Below, in pieces: positions 22,045-32,369 of a stretch of 64,000 nucleotides of DNA (position 1 is its first letter; every line of letters starts with the position of its first letter). The notes below the pieces were generated by a model. That model did not search any database. It saw only the letters and a list, made by a program, of their open reading frames with translations, and was not told where the DNA came from. This DNA is from Bufo bufo (lineage: Eukaryota > Chordata > Amphibia > Anura > Bufonidae), in the NCBI RefSeq assembly GCF_905171765.1, contig NC_053389.1:402242645-402306644 (forward strand). Direction: 5' to 3'. A program made the position numbers and the translations under genes.

Positions 22045-23429
22045 AAGATCTGGCCACCAATGATTTTAATAGGGGGTGGGGGGGGGGGGGCGCACTAGCC
22101 ACCAATGATTTTAATAGGGAGGGGGGGGGGCGCACTGGCCACCAATGGGGTTAATGAGGGGGTAATTGTGCGGATCACAGCCCCCTGTAAGAGATCAGGT
22201 GCTGCCAGGCAGCAGGAGGTCGTTATGTCCACAGTTCTCAGTATATTCTAACTTGAAGTGTCCCCATCACTATGGGAACGCCTCTGTGTTAGAATATACT
22301 GTCGGATCTGAGTTTTCACGATCTAACTCAAATCCGATGGTATATTCTAACATAGAGGTGTTCCCATGGTGATGGGGACGCTTCAAGTTAAAATATACCA
22401 TCAGATTGGAGAGGGCGCTCCTCCTACTGGTAAGTGACAGGTCTGTGCTATAAGCAAAGCGCCGCACAGACCTTTCACTTACCAGTAGGAGGAGCGCCGG
22501 CCGGCAACAGACAGCGCACGTAAGTATAATGCTGCTAAAAGTGCTAAGTAACCATGGCAGCCAGGACTGCAGTAGCGTCCTGGCTGCCATGGTAACCGAT
22601 CGGAGCCCCAGCGATTAAACTGGAACTCCGAACCGAACTGCCGCTCCGCTGCCACCAATGATGGCGGGAGGGGGGGAGGGGGGTTGTTAACCAATGATTT
22701 TAATTAGGGGGGGGAGAGGGGAGGCCGCACTGGACACCATTGATTTTAATAGGGGTGAGTGGGGGTGGGGGGGCCGCACTAGCCACCAATGATTTTAATA
22801 GGGGGTGGGCCACACTAGCCACCAATGATTTTATTAGGGGGGGGGGGCCGCATTGGCCACCAATTATTTTAATAATGGGGAGGGAGGGAGGGGGGTCCGC
22901 ACTGGCCACCAATGATTTTAATACTGAGGAGGGAGGGGGGTCTGGCCCCCTGCTGCCTGGCAGCACCTGATATCTTACAGGGGGTTGTGATCCGCACAAT
23001 TAACCTCTCAGGTGCGGCACCTGAGGGGTTTATTGTGCGGATCACAGCCCCCTATAAGAGATCAGGTGCTGCCAGGCAGCAGGAGTCCGTTATATCCACA
23101 GTTCTCAGTATATTCTAACTTGAAGCGTCCCCATCACTATGGGAACGCCTCTGTGTTAGAATATACTGTCGGATCTGAGTTTTCACGATCTAACTCAAAT
23201 CCGATGTTATAATCTAACATAGAGGCATTCCCATGGTGATGGGGATGCTTCAAGTTAAAATATACCATCGGATTGGAGAAAACTCCGATCAGATGGTATA
23301 TTAACTTTTACCCGAACACCGAACCCGAAACCAAACTTTTACTGAAATGTTCGGATTCTGGTTCGGGTGCCGAACACCGTAAAGTTCGATACGAACCCGA
23401 ACTTTATAATTCGGGTTCGCTCAACCCTA
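22045..23429. mobile_element. Composite non-coding repeat inserted between RNase H and integrase
   Basis: It contains (a) tandem units built on CCACCAATGATTTTAATAGG plus a G run, at 22045-22150 and 22640-22930; (b) two direct copies of about 250 bp starting TGTGCGGATCACAGCCCCCT (22168 and 23036), each folding back on itself around AGTATATTCTAACTTGAAG; (c) a hairpin at 22948-23084 (GCTGCCAGGCAGCA arms and GTGCGGATCACA arms); and (d) an end rich in TTCGGGTTCG that closes with CGCTCAACCCTA. No protein is encoded. The left terminus and target duplication are unclear. Confidence 0.7.
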
Positions 23430-23439
23430 ACTATGGCGA

Positions 23440-24867
23440 CAACGGAAACTACTGATCCTACAAAGAGACCTACTCCTCAGGAGGACGCTTGATCCAGTCA
23501 CCTGTGAGCGCCTCCACCAAGATAGTACTGCCTCGAAGAGATGCCAAGATGGTGCTGGACATGTATTATAACCGGTCTGGTCACTTTGGAACCCAAAAAA
23601 CGGAAGTCACCATCAGACGACGTTTCTACTGGATTGGCATGAGAAGTGACAATCAAACCTGTTGTCGACAATGTCCCACCTGTGCTGTGGCTAAAGGGGA
23701 AAGACATGATCAGCGAGCCCCCTTCATACAATAGTGAGTAGAAGTCCTCTTGAAATCGTGGCAATTGACCACGTGAAACTGGAACCCAGCAGATCCGGGT
23801 ATGTCTATACTATGACAATCATAGACCACTATACCAAGTTCGTTGTGGCTGTACCTGTAAAGGACTTAACTGCAAAAACTACAGCTGCTGCCATGTGGAA
23901 GAGCTTCATTCTGCCGTATGGGGGTCCTGACAAGATACTCACTGATCAGGGATCTGCATTCGAGTCTCAGTTATTCTATGAACTTTGTGCCTTGTACATC
24001 AGCAAAAAACGGAGAACTACCGCATACCACCCGCAGGGAAACGGACTGTGCGAAAAAATGAACCAGACACTGATCAACATGCTCAAGGCTGTGCAGTCTC
24101 ACAAGAGGGCCGAATGGCCGTTACTCCTCCCTGAACTAGTGTACCTGTACAACAATACAACTCCTTGCTCCACTGGGTATACTCCATACTACCTGATGTT
24201 CAGAAGACATGGCCGTCTACCTGCAGATCTTGCCCTTGTCGTCCCTTTACCGGACTCTGAACCACTCCTTCCCCAATCTGAGTTGGTCAAAGAGCATCAG
24301 AAGCGCCTGGAGGATGCCAAAGAAATAGTGGACTCTAAAATAGCGAAGGCCCAACAAAAACAAAAACAGGACTTTAATAAGCATGCACATGCTGAAGCCT
24401 TACAGCCTGGATACCAGGTCTGGCTAAAAAACAATCATGAAATCCAGAAAGAAGATAAAGGTACTCAGCGAGTCCATCGTAACTGGCTCAAGAAATGCCT
24501 ACAGGAACCTGTTAAAGAGCAGCCAAGAGAAGAGGATACATTACCTGAGCTGCTATTGTCTTCAGAAAGTAAGACTCAAACAGAGTTGCCTTCCATGCTT
24601 GACCCCTTTCAGTGGTTTCTCCAAACTCAAATTCGAGTCCTGATGCCAGTGTCCGAGATTTCTCTGTCTACAGAACCAAGTGAGACAGCTGATCCTCCTG
24701 TACCAGTCCCGGACTCTACCTCAACTCCTGGAGACTCTGGATTATCCTTGTGGAGATCTCAATGGACCACTAAAGGTCAGCCGCCTGTTTGTTATCGGGA
24801 CTTTCAGCAGCAGCAGCAACCAAGACGAAGACTTCCAGCACTTCCTGTAAGAGATCTCTTGCTGTGA
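23440..24867 (+). pseudogene. Gypsy-1 integrase relic
   Basis: A zinc-binding H2C2 region (HFGTQKTEVTIRRRFYW, then CCRQCPTC) near 23580-23690 is followed by the catalytic core. The core has IVAIDHVKLEPSRSGYVYTM, TDQGSAFESQLFYELCA and the YHPQGNGLCEKMNQTLINML glutamate motif, and then a Pro/Gln-rich tail with GDSGLSLWRSQWTTK. A stop at 23731-23733 separates the H2C2 part from the core. No chromodomain is visible. Integrase would insert the cDNA. The Met at 23734 is not a biological start. Confidence 0.88.
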
Positions 24868-25131
24868 GGAGAACCATCCATTAGACTATAGGAGCCAAGC
24901 CAAGGACACATTTTTACTGCCTACCGTTTATTGTTTACATTTTTGGCCTTTTTCATCTAAATTTTTAGTGCCTGGACTTAATGGACTCCATCTATCAGCC
25001 AAGCCATACCTTCCGTTGAATTACAAATTATTTTAGATTTTTTTTTTTCTTTCTTGTTACAAGTTTTGCAATGTTACAAGCTTGCACCCAAAGAAAAGAC
25101 TCAAACGTGTACCGGAGTTCTTTGTGACTTA
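24868..25131 (+). other. Gypsy-1 3' non-coding region, first part
   Basis: Sequence after the integrase stop up to the Tc1 insertion; no frame or envelope-like gene. Confidence 0.5.
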
Positions 25132-26070
25132 CAGTACAGACCAAAAGTTTGGACACACCTTCTCATTCAAAGAGTTTTCTTTATTTTCATGACTATGAAA
25201 ATTGTAGATTCACACTGAAGGCATCAAAACTATAAATTAACACATGTGGAATTATATACATAACAAACAATTGTGAAACAACTGAAAATATGTCATATTC
25301 TAGGTTCTTCAAAGTAGCCACCTTTTGCTTTGATTACTGCTTTGCACACTCTTGGCATTCTCTTGATGAGCTTCAAGAGGTAGTCCCCTGAAATGGTTTT
25401 CACTTCACAGGTGTGCCCTGTCAGGTTTAATAAGTGGGATTTCTTGCCTTATAAATGGGTTTGGGACCATCAGTTGTGTTGAGGAGAAGTCAGGTGGATA
25501 CACAGCTGATAGTCCTACTGAATAGACTGTTAGCTGCTTTTTTCTTGCCATATTACAAATTCTAAGTAAAGAAAAACGAGTGGGCATCATTACTTTAAGA
25601 AATGAAGGTCAGTCAGTCAGTCGAAAAATTGGGAAAACGTTGAAAGTAAGGGCTATTTGACCATGAAGGAGAGTGATGGGGTGCTGCGCCAGATGACCTG
25701 GCCTCCACAGTCACCAGACCTGAACCCAATGGAGATGGTTTGGGGTGAGCTGGACCGCAGAGTGAAGGCAAAAGGGCCAACAAGTGCTAAGCATCTCTGG
25801 GAACTCCTTCAAGACTGTTGGAAAACCATTTCAGGGGACTACCTCTTGAAGCTCATTAAGAGAATGCCAAGAGTGTGCAAAGCAGTAATCAAAGCAAAAG
25901 GTGGCTACTTTGAAAAACCTAGAATATGACATATTTTCAGTTGTTTCACACTTGTTTGTTATGTATATACTTCCACATGTGTTAATTCATAGTTTTGATG
26001 CCTTCATAGTCATGAAAATAAAGAAAACTCTTTGAATGAGAAGGTGTGTCCAAACTTTTGGTCTGTACTG
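25132..26070 (+). mobile_element. Tc1/mariner deletion derivative, copy B (939 bp), with a 32-bp internal inversion
   Basis: Same family and length as copies A and C but in the opposite orientation. TA flanks at 25130-25131 and 26071-26072. Positions 25532-25563 are the reverse complement of the same segment in copies A and C: it reads AGCTGCTTTTTTCTTGCCAT where the others (in this orientation) read AGAATTTGTATTATGGCAAG. The start codon of the transposase remnant lies in the inverted piece and is lost. The C-terminal coding remnant is at 25657-25929 and ends GGYFEKPRI. Confidence 0.92.
25657..25929 (+). pseudogene. Tc1 transposase C-terminal remnant in copy B
   Basis: Ninety codons containing WPPQSPDLNPMEMVWGELDR with the final catalytic Glu, then KAKGPTSAKHLWELLQDCW and IKRMPRVCKAVIKAKGGYF. 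It lacks both catalytic Asp residues and the DNA-binding region. Confidence 0.88.
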
Positions 26071-26072
26071 TA

Positions 26073-26950
26073 TACTGTTCTAATCTTGCACTAATTTTGC
26101 TTAAATGTTTACTGGTTGAGCAACGTTCAAGTACTCGTGCCCATTGTATGGACTCTTTTACAGATGCCGCAATGTGACCTTTATGCATTTATTGTGAATT
26201 TGCACTAACTTTTGCCTTTAGCTAGTTCAGTAGCACCTTGCTTCTGTGTGCCTTGATTCACAGCTCTGTTCTCTTTACACGGACTGCCTCTGCGGACACT
26301 TAATACTAATGGCCTACATCTGGAGTCATATATCACCGGTATCCAGGTAGGACCAAGTGGTAAGTCCCAGCAGGTCCAGCAAAGGTAACCCCGCTGCGTC
26401 AGGAACAGCTAGAGGAATAAGGTGCCCCTCCTTCCCGCTTGTTATATTTTCAGGATTGCTTCCATCCTGAGGTGTCTACCAGGAGTTCCATGGGATTATT
26501 ATACCCTCCTCCTGTGACTGCCAGAAGTGCATGGAGACGCTAATACCTCCCCTTCTGAGCCTTTGCCTAAGGTATGGTACCTCAAGCCTTAGAGCCTTTA
26601 GCTACCCATAGTCACCATAGTGATCATGCTATAAGCCATATATTTTGACTTTGGTGCAGGGAAGGGAATACAGGATAAAGCCACCCTTCCATTTGCAAGT
26701 ATTTCATTACATAATGGTGGGACTACAGGGTAAAGAAACACCCCCATGCTTTCTTTGGTGTTTAGAGGATCCAGAACACTTCAAAGTTAGTCAGTAGTGA
26801 TTGCTTAGTGCTGACCTTTGGTTCACTGGTTATACCGAGAGGGAAACTGTTACTTTGGACACCCTACTCATGCGGGCAGGAACCTAGGGTAGCCATTATA
26901 TGTTGTGTCTTTGTATGTCCTTATGTGTAATACATGCAGCACTTTGTATT
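26073..26950 (+). other. Gypsy-1 3' non-coding region, second part
   Basis: No reading frame or repeat recognised between the two Tc1 insertions. Presumed untranslated 3' sequence of the Gypsy element. Confidence 0.45.
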
Positions 26951-26952
26951 TA

Positions 26953-28541
26953 CAGTTGCAACAAAAAGTATGGGAACCGTTTGGAATGATATGGATTTCT
27001 GCACAAATTGGTCTGTGATCCGATCTTTATCTAAGTCACAACAATAGACAATCGCAGTCTGCTTAAACTAATAACACACAAAGAATTAAATGTTACCATG
27101 TTTTTATTGAACACACCATTTAAACATTCACAGTGCAGGTGGAAAAAGTATGTGAACCCCTAGACTAATGACATCTCCAAGAGCTAATTGGAGTGAGGAG
27201 TCCAATCAATGAGATGAGATTAGAGGTGTTGGTTACAGCTGCCCTGCCTTATAAAAAAGACATACCAGTTCTGGGTTTGCTTTTCACAAGAAGCATTGCC
27301 TGATGTGAATGATGCCTCGCACAAAAGAGCTCTCAGAAGATCTCCGATTAAAAATTGTTGACTTGCATAAAGTTGGAAAGGGTTATAAAAGTATCTCCAA
27401 AAGCCTTGCTGTTCATCAGTCCATGGTAAGACAAATTGTCTATAAATGGAGAACGTTCAGCACTGCTGCTACTCTCCCTAGGAGTGGCCATCCTGTAAAG
27501 ATGACTGCAAGAGCACAGCGCAGACTGCTCAATGAGGTGACGAAGAATCCTAGAGTGTCAGCTAAAGACTTACAATATTCTCTGGCATATGCTAACCTCC
27601 CTGTTAGAGAATCTACGATGCGTAAAACACTAAGCAAGAATGGATGTCATGGGAGGATACCACAGAGGAAGCCACTGCTATCCAAAAAAACATTGCTGCA
27701 AGTTTACAGTTTGCACAAGAGCTCCTGGATGTACTACTGGCAAAATATTCTGTGGACAGATGAAACCAAAGTTGAGTTGTTTGGAAGAAACACACAACAC
27801 TATGTGTGGAAAAAAAGAGGCACAGCACACCAACATCAAAACCTCATCCCAACTGTGAAGTATGGTGGCGGGGGCATCATGGTTTGGGGCTGCTTTGCTG
27901 CATCAGAGCCTGGACGGATTGCCATCATCGAAGGAAAAATGAATTCCCAAGTTTATCAAGACATTTTGCAGGAGAACTTAAAACCATCTGTCCACCAACT
28001 GAAGCTCAACAGAAGATGGGTGTTGCAACAGGACAACGACCCAAAACATAGAAGTAAATCAACAACAGAATGGCTTAAACAGAAGAAAATACGCCTTCTG
28101 GAGTGGCCCAGTCAGAGTCCTGACCTCCACCCGATTGAGATGCTGTGGCATGACCTCAAGAAAGCGATTCACACCAGACATCCCAAGAATATTGCTGAAC
28201 TGAAACAGTTCTGTAAAGAGGAATGGTCAAGAATTACTCCTGACCGTTGTGCACGTCTGATCTGCAACTACAGGAAATGTTTGGTTGAAGTTATTGCTGC
28301 CAAAGAAGGTTCAACCAGTTATTAAATCCAAGGGTTCACATACTTTTTCCACCTGCACTGTGAATGTTTACATGGTGTGTTCAATAAAAACATGGTAACA
28401 TTTAATTCTTTGTGTGTTATTAGTTTAAGCAGACTGTGATTGTCTATTGTGACTTAGATGAAGATCAGATCACATTTTATGACCAATTTGTGCAGCAATC
28501 CATATCATTCCAAAGGGTTCACATACTTTTTCTTGGAACTG
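26953..28541 (+). mobile_element. Full-length Tc1-like transposon (1589 bp)
   Basis: It begins CAGTTGCAACAAAAAGTATG and ends with CATACTTTTTCTTGGAACTG. Both ends share a longer inverted arm of about 210 bp (GGAATGATATGGATT, ATGTTACCATGTTTTTATTG, GTGCAGGTGGAAAAAGTATG). TA lies on both sides (26951-26952 and 28542-28543). It carries one open transposase gene and sits in the Gypsy-1 3' region. Confidence 0.95.
27309..28325 (+). CDS. Tc1-family DD34E transposase, open 338 residues
   Basis: Cut-and-paste transposase expected to bind the inverted ends and integrate at TA. Residues 1-55 form the first helix-turn-helix ([20 protein letters not shown]), followed by TLPRSGHP in the position of the usual GRPR-like linker and a second helix-turn-helix to about residue 125. 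The catalytic residues can be counted: Asp151 in WTDETK, Asp242 in QQDNDPKH and Glu277 in SPDLHPIE, with exactly 34 residues between the last two. A glycine-rich box ([11 protein letters not shown]) is at 184-194. The length of 338 is normal for the family, and no stop or frameshift is seen. The most common motif is LNPIE; here it is LHPIE. Two adjacent Met codons could start it. Activity is possible but untested. Confidence 0.94.
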   Translation: MMPRTKELSEDLRLKIVDLHKVGKGYKSISKSLAVHQSMVRQIVYKWRTFSTAATLPRSGHPVKMTARAQRRLLNEVTKNPRVSAKDLQYSLAYANLPVRESTMRKTLSKNGCHGRIPQRKPLLSKKTLLQVYSLHKSSWMYYWQNILWTDETKVELFGRNTQHYVWKKRGTAHQHQNLIPTVKYGGGGIMVWGCFAASEPGRIAIIEGKMNSQVYQDILQENLKPSVHQLKLNRRWVLQQDNDPKHRSKSTTEWLKQKKIRLLEWPSQSPDLHPIEMLWHDLKKAIHTRHPKNIAELKQFCKEEWSRITPDRCARLICNYRKCLVEVIAAKEGSTSY

Positions 28542-28618
28542 TATATGGGTACCCCAGAGCTGGTTCCTCTACCTCCTATGCATAAGCCGAGGGTGGCTTA
28601 ACTCGAAGTAAGGGGGGA

Positions 28619-29657
28619 TGTAACACCCCAGAGTTGTGTTACGAAACTGTTTTACCCCGTTACAACCTGTTTAGAGTATTTGCCTTGTCATCTTGTGTAA
28701 TTTCACATAACATCCTCACAAATGTGCATTGTAAGCCTTGTTAAATGTATATCACTGTAATTTCCATGTTCACCAGCAGGTGGCAGCAATGTGTTAGCAA
28801 GGAGTTAGAGTTAGTTTAGTGTTTCTGAGCTGGAATAGTTCATTCCAGTACAGCTCCCCCCTCTATGAGCAAAGTGGGCTGCGCCCATATCCTGCCTCAT
28901 GGGTAGAGAAGGAAGTTAAGTTAGTGTACCAGCCACCCCTGCTAGGGGTAGGGTGTTCATGTTAGGAGCTCCCAGATATAGAGATCCAAAGCCAGGATCT
29001 TGTCTCGGCTGAAACATTGATCATCATCCCCAGCCTGAGTTTTTCAGTCTTAGCTGGAAGAAGCAAGCAGACAACTCCTGTTCCAGGAAGAAGCATACCC
29101 TGTGAAGCTAACTGTGAGTAAAGTCCAGAGACCCAGGAGAAGCCCTATTCCTCCTCAGCTAGTCAGTCCCCACACAGCAGAAGATAGAAAGCGCAGAAGC
29201 CAAATTTCTGCCACAGTTTAGCGCTACTAAGCAGACGTCCTTTCCTGCAAAGCTCCAGGTACATGATAGAGCAGAAGATATATTCCTGCCACACATTGCC
29301 AATACCTGCTGGGACCAAAGACTAATGCTGTACCTTGCTTGGATGAAAGCTACAACCAGTAAAGACAAGTTTGAACTTTACCAAAGGTCTGGATCTCAAT
29401 TACTGCTGCAAAATCCCTCTATTACTCCTACTAGCAACACACTCAATTTATTGCAAGTGAGCCAGGATCCAGGAGTCCAGCCGTACCCAGGTAGGAGACA
29501 CCGTTGACACTATTACCACCACCATACAGAGACATTACACCACTCTGGCATTCCTAAAGTGGGGCGTGAGTTATAACATCTTTGAAGGGCCCTGTAACAA
29601 TACCCTGCGCACGCTGCAATTGGCGTCACAAACAAACTATAGACTATTATACCCGCA
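28619..29657 (+). repeat. 3' LTR of Gypsy-1
   Basis: Starts TGTAACACCCCAGAG directly after a G-rich purine tract and ends CCCGCA. It is 1039 bp and uninterrupted, unlike the 5' copy. It differs from the 5' LTR at scattered positions (for example GTTACGAAACTG against GTTACAAAACTC). Confidence 0.87.
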
Positions 29658-29669
29658 TCCTGGTCAGTG

Positions 29670-29895
29670 CATATGGTCCGTGAGTGGGCCATATGTCCCG
29701 GAGCGGCATACATCGTGCGCACGGGAGCGCACAGCATCATAGGTTACTATGATACTGTGCACATCGGGCCGCCTGCGGGACTACTATCCTGCACTCATTT
29801 GATAATATGAGTGCAGGACAGTAGTCCCGCGGACAGCCCTATGCGCACAGTATCAGAGTAACCTATGATGCTGTGTGCTCCCGTGTACACTGCTC
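29670..29895. repeat. Right half of the MITE split by Gypsy-1
   Basis: Resumes with CATATGGTCCGTGAGTGGGC. It folds on itself: CGGGACTACTATCCTGCACT against AGTGCAGGACAGTAGTCCCG, and TAGGTTACTATGATACTGTG against CAGTATCAGAGTAACCTATG. Together with 13180-13218 it rebuilds the same family as 30366-30627. Confidence 0.65.
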
Positions 29896-30365
29896 CAAGC
29901 AATGAAATCTAGAAGGTAAAAATAAATCTTTTGTAATATACTATTAGCCCAAGAGGTAGAAAATGTAAGATGAGGGTAAGAAAGTCATCGAATCCTAGAC
30001 ATGACCTGAGCAGTGCGCTTGGCTATTTTCAGTTTTGGTGTTTTGTTATAGAGATAAGTGTGGGCTCCACAGGTGGGACCCGCACTTAACTGACATTGGG
30101 GCAAAGTACAACTTGTCCTGCTAAAAACAATCCCTCATACAGCTATGTGAACGGAAAAATATAAAAAGTTAAGGCTCTTGGAAGGCGGAGACAACAAAAC
30201 GCAAATGCAAAAGGAAAAAAAGCCTCTGGGGTAGAAGGGGTTAAAATAAAACCTTTGAGAATAAACTTTTCATATTTCTGTCTAAAGAGATTTATGGGGG
30301 CTTTTTTGTGCGTGAACTGTAGTTTTTGGGCATTTTTGGGGTGCGTGCAATTTTTTGATCATTGT
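29896..30365. other. No gene recognised
   Basis: Apparently unique AT-rich sequence; no motif, repeat end or RNA gene seen. Confidence 0.35.
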
Positions 30366-30627
30366 TAGGGCCCATGCACACAACCGTATGCCCTCCGAGA
30401 CATACAGTCCATGAGCGAGCCATATGTCCCGGGGCAGCATTGATCGTGTGAACAGGAGCGCACAGCATCACAGGTTATTTGCGCGTTGGGCTGCGCGTGA
30501 CACTACTGTCCCATAATCATACGTTTTAGTAATCTATGATGCTGTGCACTCCTGTGCACACGATCAATGCTGCTCCGGGACATATGGACATATGGACTGT
30601 AACATACGGTTGTGTTCATGGGCCCTT
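30366..30627. mobile_element. Palindromic MITE
   Basis: GGGCCCATGCACACAACCGTATG at the left is mirrored by CATACGGTTGTGTTCATGGGCCC at the right. Internal arms include GAGCGCACAGCATCA against TGATGCTGTGCACTC. Non-coding, same family as the element split by Gypsy-1. Confidence 0.75.
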
Positions 30628-30859
30628 TTTTTATTTATTTTTTTGTTTGGTGCATGTGTGTGTTGTGGGGGGGGGGGGGGTCACCAAAACTGTATATTTA
30701 GTATTTTTATATATTAATAGTGAAGACTTTTTTTTTGTTTACTTATCTTTATATAAAACATTGGGAAGGAGGGTGATACGGTCTATAGCTTTTAGTATTG
30801 TAGTACATGGCAGCCTCCCCTTTCTGCCCGCTGTTCCGCCATGTACTAGTGCTTATTAT
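30628..30859. other. Low-complexity T-rich and G-run sequence
   Basis: Contains T-rich tracts, TGTGTGTTG and an uninterrupted G run of about 14 near 30666-30680. No gene. Confidence 0.4.
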
Positions 30860-31168
30860 GGCACATATGAGCGCACATATTGCGGTCTGCAATTCACAGG
30901 CACTGACCGTGGTCCAGCCACATGGGGATCGCGGACCCATTCAAGTACTTTTTGCGGTGCGGAGTCACGGAACGGAACCCCAAGAAGTACTCTAGTGCTA
31001 CCGTAGTGTTCCGATGGGCATCTCCAGATTTGAAGACCCATTAAAGTGAATGGGTCTGCATCCATGATGCAGAATGCACATGGAAGTTTGGTGCCCGTGT
31101 ATTGTGGATCCGCAAATGCGGTCCGCAATATAGCAACGGGCAGTAGACGTTTGTGTGAATGAGCCCTA
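30860..31168. mobile_element. MITE-like repeat with TTAGGGCTCATTCACAC end
   Basis: The right end, read on the minus strand, is TTAGGGCTCATTCACACAAA followed by GCGGACCGCATTTGCGGATC. The left end shows the inverted ATGAGCGCACATATTGCGG. Related to the elements at 12768-12975 and 52078-52260. Confidence 0.5.
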
Positions 31169-31189
31169 AGCAGTAGTAGATGGCAGAAC

Positions 31190-31990
31190 AGTAAGCAGGG
31201 TGGTGCAGACAGGGGCCAGGGGGGCTGCAGGCAAGGGCTGGGAAGGGGGCGCAGACAAGGGCCGGGGGTGGGGGGGGGAGGTTGCGCAGACAAGGGCCTG
31301 GACCCTGGGGAGGGGCAGACAAGGGCCAGGGACGGGGCACAGATAAGGGCCAGGGACGGGGCACAGATAAGGGCCAGGGACGCGGACAAGGGCCAGGGGG
31401 TACAGATATGGGCCAGGGCCCAGGAACGCAGACAGAGGCCAGGGGGAGGCACAGGCCAGGGCCAGGAGGGCGCAGGTAAGGGCCAGGAAAACAGACAAGG
31501 GCCAGGGACGGGACACAGATAAGGGCCAGGGCCCAGGGGCGCAGACAGAGGCCAGGAAGGCGCAGACAGTGGCCTGGGGCCCGGGCCACGGTGGGCACAG
31601 ACAAAGGCCACAGGGCACATATAATGGTCAGCCACTTCTCTCCTGAAAGAGCCAACCAGCAAGGTACAGTCACAGGGGCCAGGCAGGGCTGCACAGCTGC
31701 GCGTACAAGGGCAACTTGGGCAAGGGGGGCACACAGGCAGCTGGCACAGGGGCCACAGGCCAGGGCGGGCACAAACAAAGGAAGCCCACAGGGCCCAGGA
31801 CACACATAATGGTCAGCCTGAGCCACTGCTCTACTGAAAGAGCCAAACAGGGAGCCTGGGGAGGCACAGTCACTGGGGCCAGGCAGGGCAGCTTGGGCAA
31901 GGGCCCAGGGCGGCACAAAGGCAGGGGGCAGTCGGCACAGGGCACACATGGGCAAGGGGGGCAGACAGGAAGCGGGCATCCGGCACACAT
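31190..31990. repeat. G-rich minisatellite (GGGCCAGGG core)
   Basis: Strong strand asymmetry: the plus strand is a succession of imperfect short units around AAGGGCCAGGGACGGGGCAC and AGATAAGGGCCAGGG. A second pattern, ATAATGGTCAGCC...CTGAAAGAGCCAA, appears twice (31619-31655 and 31806-31852). Long minus-strand frames here are proline/leucine-rich artefacts of the repeat. G runs could form quadruplexes (inference). Confidence 0.7.
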
Positions 31991-32369
31991 ATCCGGCACT
32001 GCCGTTCTGCGCTGCTGTGCCGCTCCTGTGCCGCTCCTGTGTGTTGCTAACTTGCTCCTCTTGTCGCTCAGCTTTTCTCCTGCCCGCCTGCTGCTTCCTC
32101 TGGTCAGGAGTCGGTGGGCGTGCCAGACTGTACTGTCTGTGTGTGCCTAACTAGAACAGAGTGGGAGGGGCCCGGGGGCCGGGAGGGATTGGATGATATA
32201 ATTGATGGACACTCAGGTCACACAGGCCAGAGCCCCAATTTTGCTGGTGCCGTACTGTGAAGGGGCCTGTCTGACCTGAAAAACAAACTTAAACGAAGGG
32301 CAGCTGTGAGTTGAGTAACTTGACTGACATGCTGCCGGGCGCCACTTCCCCTGCTTTCCCGGTATTTAC

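Larger units (their letters stand above)
13219..29657 (+). mobile_element. Degenerate Ty3/Gypsy LTR retrotransposon (Gypsy-1) with nested insertions
   Basis: Two direct LTRs begin TGTAACACCCCAGAGTTG and end TATACCCGCA. The 5' copy is 13219-13246 plus 18300-19310 and the 3' copy is 28619-29657; each sums to 1039 bp. A purine tract (AGTAAGGGGGGA) precedes the 3' LTR. The domain order between them is gag, zinc knuckle, protease, RT, RNase H, integrase, the usual Ty3/Gypsy order, all on the plus strand and all broken by stops. Later insertions are a Penelope-like element (13247-18287), a composite repeat (about 22045-23429), a Tc1 derivative (25132-26070) and a full Tc1 (26953-28541). CATATG precedes the 5' LTR (13213-13218) and recurs 12 bp past the 3' LTR, so the target duplication is not clean. 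Confidence 0.9.

Noticed and set aside
20277..24867. Envelope gene in the Gypsy-1 3' region
   Set aside because: No signal peptide, membrane segment or cysteine-rich surface domain after the integrase; the 3' region is non-coding apart from Tc1 insertions.
30856..31988. Long proline/leucine-rich minus-strand frames of about 315 codons
   Set aside because: They overlap each other in different frames across a G-rich minisatellite, where stop codons are rare on the C-rich strand. Low-complexity artefact.
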